This document shows positions 55,461 through 64,000 of a stretch of DNA of 64,000 nt, one piece after another. A program made the translations under genes and the position numbers. Origin of the DNA: Odontesthes bonariensis (lineage: Eukaryota; Chordata; Actinopteri; Atheriniformes; Atherinopsidae). The first letter of the stretch is position 1, and each line of letters opens with the position of its first letter. The notes beneath the pieces were generated by a model. It searched no databases, was not told the DNA's origin, and worked only from the letters and a program-made list of their open reading frames with translations. The stretch is from the NCBI RefSeq assembly GCF_027942865.1, contig NC_134515.1:18870227-18934226 (forward strand), written 5' to 3'.

Positions 55461-58400
55461 TTTCTGTGTTGCATGCTCTCAAACCTGTGTGTGCCTCCTT
55501 GTGAGAGTGTGTCTGTGAGAGTGACAAACCAAAGAGAAGGTTGATAAGCACATTCCCTCCTCCCACCTCCCCATGTAATGATTTATGCCCTGTTTAAGTC
55601 ATTAATACACACTGCTTGTGTTTTGACACCAAGCTTTCCCCTGTTATGCACTTCTTTGCCTTTCTATCTGCTTTTTTGCTGGAGGACAAGGGCCGGATCA
55701 GTTACACCTAATGACAAATGCCGTTTGGCTGACTCAGCCGGGCTAGCGGCAGGTCACGCCCTTGGAGTACACACAGAAGGTTAGACCATAAAGAAAAAAA
55801 AAATGCTGTTTTTCAATTCCAATGTTAAAACGCTCCCCCTGTCTCTCTCACACACATACGTGATATTGGTAAGGAAATACTGTTGGCATGCGTGCAAGCA
55901 CTCAAAGGTGTGCACCTAGGGAATTAATGTAGCCCTGTGCTCACAGAAACCTGAATGCGCACACTTTGACCTGAAGAACGAACGAATAACCAAGAAGGAA
56001 AATACTGGCAATGTACCCTGATGTATTTTGACAAACAAAATTTGTCAGTTACTCTTGGTTTTTCTGTGAAACTCAAAGTATCAAGCAAACTGAAGTTCAT
56101 TGACATTTTTAAAGCATGATTAAAGTTTACCCCCCCGCCCATCAGCACAGACTTAGAGCCACACATGGCAGCATGGTTTATCTACGGGGCACACTGTCTG
56201 TCCAGCCCAAAGGTACTGATCCCTGGTCAGCAGACATTGGATTGTCCCATGATGTCATAAAACCTGGCCCTTTTCCCCACTGGAAGCCACCAGGTTCACA
56301 TGATCTGCCTCCCTCAGTCAAACCATTTTGTCCTCAGCTAAAGAGTTGGGACTGAGTTCCCTGAGAATCACTCTAATGTGATTATCTAGGCTCCTCCGGT
56401 CTTAGAGGACGTTTTGTTACAACGCAGTAAAGCAGCAGGATTAATCCACTTTGCCTGTTTAACAGCCACACATGACAACTGATGACCAAGAGCAGATGAA
56501 GGGAGAATCTGAGTGCAGCAAAGTGAAAAAGGCATTACTTGACAAATTAAATCAGTTCAAATGGATAACGGCTAGGTAATTAATAGTTTGTCCAGATTCT
56601 TCAGGCCAGGACAACAAAACCTCATAGGCACGCTATGGAATATTTGTATTAGAACACATCCTCCCAAATTGAATCGTCATAATCCATCATCAGGTGGAAC
56701 ATCTTTTGCTCATCATGTTCCGTCACAAGGCAGCACTTAAGTTTAAAAGGAATATGGAAACCTTAAATGTCTCAATCTAAAACAACTTTTTTTCCTTTGA
56801 GATTTCTGCCTGAGCATTCTCACACATGTTGGAGCTTATTTTCAGCTCCTATTTGTACCAGAAATAAAAAGTGACCGCTGTTTACCTAAGTTGGGGTCTC
56901 CTCTGCAAAGACTTCTCTCTGGGACCTCTTTATTTGTAGAGAGGTGTTGTTAGGCTTTTCAATGTTTAGCTTCATCTTGCTCCGTTTTACAGACTGTTTT
57001 TGGCCAGCATCAACCTCAACACGGAGAGATGAGTCGTAAAAATGAATGTTTCGTCAAATGGACAAAAAAAGCTGAAAGAGAAAAGTTGAAGAACATCTGA
57101 CAGAATCATTAACTGTCAAAAGACTCCTGAATAATGGAGCAAAGAAGAATTCCGGGTTCATTTATTTTGTGCGGATCCTTGATAACCAGGAAAAGCTATT
57201 TTTCAGGGCTCTTTTCCATAAGACGCTTTAATCATGAATCACTTTGGCAAAACTTTAACTGACATTTAAAATTATACATCCCATCCCTCTTTCAGGCATG
57301 CAGTTACTGCTCTCACAGTAGCCACTGAGCTGGAAAAAAAGGTTTTTGTTCAAATTACTGCAATAAACCTCTGTGGATAGATATTTTGTAACTTGCCTTA
57401 GAAGTACAGGATCCATATAAGTCATTTATTTTTCTATTTTTTTACCCTAAGCCCAATTCAGTAAAAATGACAAGAATTTCATGTGTGCTATTCACGGCAC
57501 AAATTACATTTTGAAATATAAGTGAAAACGTCTTTTTCCAGGAACATTCCTCTATCTTTCTCAGAAGAAAGAGGAGCACTGTATTCGTATTTGAGACAAA
57601 TACTGCTGCATTTTGGCAAACAAAATGTTGATGCTGATGAACTTTGAGTCACAACGGTGGGTAGTGACAGAAAATTTAGGGACAAAAGTCTCAAACGCCA
57701 AAAGAGTGAAAACTGTTGGCATGTGGGCGAAACCACGCTTTTAAGCACCAGGCGTTTATTGAAGGCGAATGCTGCAGTTGCATGTCCATAAAAGTGATTT
57801 TACACATTAAAGTATGCTTCCAAGTTTTGAGGAGTTGACAAGCCATCATGAAGCCTTAATAATAAGTATTCACCTGTGTTTTTCCCTGACTTTATCTTAC
57901 ATCTGCCTTCTTTTTGATTAAATCAGTTTCAAATTCCTTTAGATTCTTTCTGATTAAAAAAACGTGCCGGTGGTTAGATTCAGCTATCGTGTTTTTGGTC
58001 TTCACGAGTTGCACAAATGTTTTGCATGTTACTAAACCCCACTGTGAGGGATGTTGCATTTGGTTTATGGTTTGGTTTGCATTTGGAGATGATCTCTGTG
58101 TTTCGTAATCAAAAGTGCAAACATGATGAATGTTTTGTGTTCAAATCAAAAGACTCAAATGATTGCCTATGACATACTCTCTTCATGATTTTTAGGGAGG
58201 AGCAGTCAGTTCATTTGTCAAATATGTAGAAGGCTCTGCATATGGTCACAGTACAATAGCCGTAAGCACTTTTCAAACAGCCATTATGTGTGTGTGCTTC
58301 TTCATACTAATAGCTACTTTAGACAGAGATTATTCAGCTGGAGATCTTTGACTCACATTGCCAAGCTGAATATTAATGGTAGCTTGTGACAATAGATCTC

Positions 58401-59604
58401 AGCAATTAGCTCGCACAGCTACAGATGGGGCCCACGTGTATGTCACATAACTGAGCGCGGAATTACACCAAACACTGCTGTATTAAGCGTATTCCAAGGC
58501 TTTCGACAACCACAGCGTGCAGTGTATTTCCCGTGCATCTACAAAGTATGCGGGGGGTGTAGAGCGGGAAACCATTTCATCCAATCCAATAAAGACCCTA
58601 AGAAGTCACAGGATCGTAGAGAAGCTGAGTAAAAACAAAAAAAAAGATTTGTATGTGCGTATTTTGTAGATTTTCAGAATCATTCATTTCTTGGTATAAC
58701 TGCATTCCAAAACATTTAACTAAGTGGGAGGATAAAAATAAATCCCAGGACTGTGGATGTTTGTCATTTCTTCAACATGCTGCAGTAATACTGCAGTGAA
58801 ATATTACTGCATTTTCCATTTTTACATTACGAGGAAGGAAAAAATATATGAGCTGTATAGTGAGTGTTTCTCTTCAGTCCTTCAAATACAGAGTAGTAAA
58901 GTTTGGCCATACATGGTAAATTATGTTACTTTCTTGTTTTCGATTACTTTGTTTTCTTTCACTGTTACCTCTATTCAAGTACCACTAAAAACACAATAGG
59001 TATTATTTGGATTGTATTATGAAGTGTTGAAAGATCAACTGTGATAAGATTCAAACGCAAATAAAAGACTACATCTGTGCTTCTGGAATGTCAAACCTGA
59101 GCCATTAGATTTTGATCCATGGCAATCTGAGTAGCTTTCTGGATATTTACTGTCTATTCCTGAGCCTTCATCCGTCTGCCCCCAACACGCCAGATGTAAG
59201 AGCCAAATCTTTTTTTAAAATGACCCAGCTTTTCCATTAATCTTTTTTCACATTTATCCAAGCAACATTTCTCTTAAGTACTGCAGTCATTAATGAGTAG
59301 AGGTGTTGAAAGTTTCCGGCAAAAAAAAAAGAAAAGATAAACAGCTGCTCTCTGCAGGCGTCATGTTCTCTCAATGTAGAACCAGTTTAGAAACCTCAAC
59401 GTTGTTTATCATCAATATCTAATACAGTAGCAGGCACAGATTCACGTAGCATGCATGGTCTAACTTCCCTTTTACTGAATGAGTAAAAGAAGACCTGATT
59501 TTGAAACGGGATAAAGATAGAAATAAAACACTTATTTAATATTCTAAGTATTTTAAATTGATTGTGTTTTTTTTCATTTCCATCTGTTATAGTTTTAGAA
59601 AAAA

Positions 59605-60440
59605 AAAGTGAAAGAATCTACAGAAGTTTTGGCACCCTGCTTATCCAATACTCCAGTATTACAGCCCGCCTTTAGGTAAGTATTGTTTGTGAATAATTTT
59701 GTAGGCAGCTTTTTGCCCATTCTTCCAGCAAAATACCTTTATATGTACAGCTCTTCTTGAGGTAGTTCATTGTGGATTTCAGGTGTGTTTAGGGTCGTCC
59801 TGTTGTTGTAGAAGCTATCTTCTTTTCATCCTCAGATTTACTAACACAGATAGCCTGATATGTGCTTCCTGTATTTGATGATATTTCATTTAAATCATTC
59901 TTAACTAAAATATTTGTAAAATATAGACCAAAGCATGATTGATCCCTTCCGGTGCTTCACAGTTGAAGTGTTCTTTTCCTTTTAATTCTTCAGTCTTTTT
60001 CTTTAAATCTCCGTTGTGTTCAGTGCAGCAAAAAATCTGAAGTTAAGTCCATCAGTCCAAAGGACTTGCTACTAAAATGCATTGTTTGGATGTTTATCAG
60101 TAAACGTCCGATGCTGCGAAAAATGCAGGAACACATTTTTCCCTGAATCTGCTCCAAGAAGGTCATGTTTATGCAACAGTGGCTGCACAGCAGATCACTG
60201 CACCACCACTCCAGAGTCTGCTGAATCTTCCTGAATGTCTTGTCCTGTGAAAATGTGGTTTTCATTTGCCTTTAGAGTAATTCTCTCAGGAAGTTCTCTT
60301 GGTCTGCTAGACCTCAACTTGAAATCGTATAAAACTAAAAACAACATCTACATCTTAGCTCAAAGAAGCAATTATCTACTTACTTGATTATAGTAGCGAA
60401 AACTTTGACCAGAGGTGCCCAAACTTCTGCATGAAGTTTG
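59605..60440. mobile_element. Degraded DNA transposon with inverted ends
   Basis: The left end reads CAGAAGTTTTGGCACCCTG (from about 59610). The right end read in reverse complement gives CAGAAGTTTGGGCACCTCTG (to about 60433), a terminal inverted repeat of about 17 bases with few mismatches. The interior resembles fish repeat consensus (for example CCATCAGTCCAAAGGAC near 60050), and one short minus-strand frame (60265-60020) may be a transposase relic. There is no convincing target duplication, so the superfamily (Tc1/mariner or hAT) stays open. Confidence 0.55.
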
Positions 60441-61889
60441 TTTTCTGCTGAGAGATTGGGATTTAGGTAATGAGGACTGAGGCATTCTTTACAGGGTTCC
60501 GGAGAACAGGCCTCTTCCGCAGAGGGTGCATAAGCATTTTCTGCTGGGTGACTAGCAAAACTTCCAAACTGTTTTTCTCATCTCTCTCTCATCTGGTTCT
60601 TCTCTTCTTTGTAGGTACTCAATGTACTGGTCTGTTTTTTTTCTACTTATTCTGTCAGAGCCCTCTTGCTGCGAGATGCCAATGATGGATTATCTGTGTG
60701 CACAGCAAACATACAAAAGGTTCAGATAAGGGAAGCAAAAACAACCAAGCAAGTATATCGACCGAAAAGATAGGACAACAGAAATGAATAAGGTGGACAA
60801 GAGACACAAAAGAGAAGAAAGGTACAAACTGGGGAAATTAACAAGGGACAGGGTGGTTAAACAAATGATGCAGAATTGCTTTTGTGATTTTGACTAAACA
60901 TGAAAATGCTTTTGAAATGGTTTATTTTGAGCCACTAATGAGCACTGCATTTAAGGATGTGCCATTTGAACTGTCAATCAGGTGAAGCTGAATCAAAAAC
61001 AAATAGAATAATTCCCTCTATTTTCCTGTTTTTCCTTCTATTCTGCATACATTATCCATCTTCCCTTATCCTTCACCTGCCTTGTCTTTTGTGGCAAACG
61101 CAACGGTTACAAATGGGGAAAACTGGACTGTAATTCAAGCATAGAAAATGTTTTGAAGATGGAAATGTAGGTATCCACATCCACAGAGAGGAAAATAGTC
61201 AACCTGAGAAGGTAGGCTGGGGGGTGGGGTAGCAGAAAAGAGAGGAAGGTAAAATTAGGGGAGAAGAAAAGAATTGGAACACCAGTGACACCACAGCAGA
61301 ACAGAGTACGGTGCGGGGGGAACTGCGTGCTCATCCAGAAAAAAAAAACAGACTGTAAGCACAATGAGATGGTTGTGGGAGGCCGTGTGGCCTGTGTGTA
61401 CACAGAGTGTGTAAGCAGTGCTGTATGGCGCATGTTTCCGTGCTGAGTGAGGTTTGTTTAGAGTAGTGTTGAGTGTGAGAATTAGGATTGCAGATGGAAA
61501 TGCAGATGTGGGGGGATAGCACTACAGGGGTTCCAGGATTAACTTTACAGTGTGGTGGTGATTTTGCCTTCCACTTTTCACCCACTTTCGCAATGCAAGC
61601 CAACACACCCTGCTGCATCAACAGTCTGTGATGCTTGTATGTAAGTGCATCAAAGGGAAACCCATGCTGTATCTTTATCTATGTTTGGACTGGACTGCTT
61701 AAGTTGGTTTGTCAGTTGTAAAAATACCTTAAGATGGAACAGAAACCTGATGTGTTAGGGACATGGGCATCAGTATTTCATTATGGAAATTGAGTGAATA
61801 ACAACTTATTTGTGTTTATCAGCATTTATTGTCTGAAGAAAATGAGTTTTTGTATATAATTACCCCACCATACATGGTAATTAGTCTCT

Positions 61890-62075
61890 CTGTTGACCCT
61901 GTGATGGACTGGCAACCTGTGAAAGGTGTACCTTGCTTCCTACTGCCCAATGGCAGCTGGGATAGGCTTCATTTGCCTCGCAACCCTGAATTGGATGAAG
62001 TGGGTGAGAAAAGGATGAAAATGGATGAGTGAATGTGTCTGGAAACATGAATGAATAAATGGATGGATGAATATA
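61890..62075 (+). mobile_element. Old LINE 3' end, same motif family as at 50432
   Basis: Contains GGACTGGCAACCTGTG, then GCTGGGATAGGCTTC and an (ATGGATGA)n-like tail. It is more diverged than the copy at 50432-50546 and has no clear target duplication, so it is probably older. The 67-codon frame across it is not a gene. Confidence 0.75.
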
Positions 62076-64000
62076 CTAAGCCCGTACTTTTAGACGGCAG
62101 TCCACTACTTTGACTCAGGTCAGCTATTTCAACACAAAAGATGGATTGCAGAGTGCTAATAACATCACCATTTCTTTGTCTTTACTTTCACACCACAGGT
62201 CAGTTTACACATATCCAGTAAAATGCCTAAAAGTGACTTATTGTCAAAACAAAAAAATTTTGTTTATCCATCCCCAGATGACAAATTGTATTGCTTGTTA
62301 ATATTGGATATTTTCCACTGGCATCAGCACAGCCTCTATGTTTCTGTGTTTGTGAAACATCCAGTTGTCTTGCCAACTCTTCGATGGATTGTGATGGGTT
62401 TGCTATAGACACTCTTGTTTCCCTCGAATAGGAAGCAATAAGTTTATTAATTCCTTCAGCATACGTTTGGAAAACGGGTCTTAGGCAACACTATTACACA
62501 CAGTGCCATTATAGGGCAGGGCCTCAAGATTAGGTAACAATTTGGATTGCGTTTATTCTGTAATAAAAAGAGTTTATACATAACATGCATGCAGAAATAT
62601 CTAAACAAAGTAAAAGTACATATCAAGACATCTCACTGAAGGCTTTACTTAAGGAGCTGTGGCTGATGTCTCTAACGACGTTTAACCTCACGATAGAACT
62701 ACAGCCAGAAATGGAAATGTGTGGACACTGGCACACCCTTGAGTTTTTTCTTCTTCTTTTTTTTAAACTGTTTACCTAAAGATCAGTTGTATTTTTGCAG
62801 GGGTTCAGATGTATTCATGTGTTCAACTCAAATGTTTGTGTCATGAGAAGATGTGGAAATTTCCTTTATGTTTTCCACATTGATTAAGCAGATGAACAGC
62901 TTGCCGGTGTGAACTCACAACATGGGGTCAAAGGAGTTCTGAATGGAAGTGAAAAGAGCTGCGAAAACAAAAGAAATCCATCAGCGAAACAGCAGGGCCA
63001 TTCAGAGAGGCTGAATTAATAGTTTCATACTTTCTGAGGGGGAAAAAGAGGGGTGCTTTTTATTAAAGAGCTGTAGTCCCTAAACATTTCCTTAAAATTT
63101 AATGTGAGTTGCTACAAATTAAACCAGAGAGTCTTCCCTTAAGCCCATATTTGTTGTAGCTGTAACTTAAATATATTTTTGGTAAAACATCTAAAAGTTC
63201 CAGATCCAGCACCAAGATTACAGCCTCACAGAGATATTTGATTAGATATGCATTTTTTACTTTGTATATAGTTTTCCATGCATGTTATGTACACACTATC
63301 TTATTACAAAAGTAACCCAAACCAAACTATTACCTAAATTTGTAGTCCTACCCTGTAGAGACACCCTGTACGAATATCTTGTTGAGACTGTCTAGCTGAT
63401 ACTGAGCGAACAAAGTGCACATTTTCAATTAAAATACTATTTGATCAAATTACCACAAACACACAGAAAACCTGGGGCAAGATGGTACTCCAGCAAAGGA
63501 CTAATAGTTGGTTTCTGGTCGAAATATAATTAAAATGCCATGTGAGGCTGACGATGTGCATGATTGATACCTATAGGGAGGGGATAACCACAATGCACAG
63601 AGAATGGGAGGTCAGAGGAGTTAATAGGAACTTACAAACTTTATTTTGCTCTAAAGCTGCTTATAACAAGTCTCTCACATCATGTATACCTGCATGCCTT
63701 AATGCATTATGGATTTTTTTTATGATCAAGAGCAGTAGTGCATGAAGAAATGAGGGGCAGTGAAGGAGTGGAGATAGCAATCATATGAGCTACAGCCATT
63801 TGTTTAGACAGATTTCCCTGAATCCTGGAACATCTCTGTTGTTTCCAAAAGGCTAGACTCGATCAGGCATCATAGGACAAACTGGAAAAGACAGATGAAA
63901 AGCTGCAGCTGGAAGAAAAAAGAGAAAACACTGACAATGTAGGTGTATCAGTTTCCCTTTGTAAATAAAGAGTCAAACAAAGAGAGCCTGAGGAGAAAAG

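Larger units (their letters stand above)
48600..64000. other. Gene-poor region upstream of the receptor
   Basis: About 15.4 kb, read on both strands without finding a coding exon I could support. The frames present are short and match no known family. Recognised content is two LINE 3' ends (50432-50546 and 61890-62075), a degraded DNA transposon (about 59605-60440), a TG-rich patch near 55414-55460 and A/T runs. It may hold 5' untranslated exons and distal regulatory DNA of the receptor, or of the next gene beyond the window. Confidence 0.5.

Noticed and set aside
55041-55566. Cluster of short frames on both strands with Cys/Val or His/Thr repeats
   Set aside because: These are translations of the TG/CA-rich repeat patch and its C-rich flank.
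61829-62032. 67-codon + frame
   Set aside because: It reads across a diverged LINE 3' end ending in a GATGA-type tail.

Overview
The window is vertebrate nuclear DNA, almost certainly from a teleost fish. Six spliced protein genes with GT-AG introns can be modelled exon by exon. Their products resemble vertebrate proteins along most of their length, and the transposon content (L2-like LINEs, PIF/Harbinger-like MITEs, TTAA foldback elements) with compact introns is typical of ray-finned fish. All family assignments come from comparing translated exons with remembered vertebrate proteins; no database was searched.

Layout. 41-1148 (+): the last four coding exons of glucose-6-phosphate dehydrogenase (g6pd), whose 5' part lies outside the window. 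10642-2670 (-): a complete 13-exon ceramide kinase gene (cerk). 12164-17386 (+): a complete 8-exon N-alpha-acetyltransferase 10 gene (naa10), with a 5'-truncated antisense L2-like LINE in intron 3. 21079-30600 (+): a complete 21-exon Rho GTPase-activating protein 4 gene (arhgap4), apparently lacking the SH3 domain. 33472-37165 (+): a complete 6-exon translocon-associated protein delta gene (ssr4). 48471-43713 (-): a complete 5-exon V2-type vasopressin receptor gene (avpr2-like). From about 48.5 kb to 64 kb there is no gene I can support, only repeat remnants and AT-rich sequence.

Context. G6PD, NAA10, ARHGAP4, SSR4 and AVPR2 all map to human Xq28, so most of this window is a compact version of that block, with CERK (human chromosome 22) lying between g6pd and naa10. 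The genes do not form a pathway: they are housekeeping functions (NADPH production, N-terminal acetylation, ER translocation), a lipid kinase, a Rho regulator and a hormone receptor kept together by ancestral linkage.

The most interesting points are: the arhgap4 model without SH3; a (GT)n tract in place of a polypyrimidine tract before a frame-neutral arhgap4 exon; two long near-perfect TTAA-flanked foldback elements in introns of arhgap4 and ssr4; three introns inside the receptor's seven-helix region, all phase 0 after a CAG codon; a roughly 149-residue third intracellular loop in that receptor; and loss of a basic segment from the Naa10 tail. I found no evidence of an entirely new biological system.
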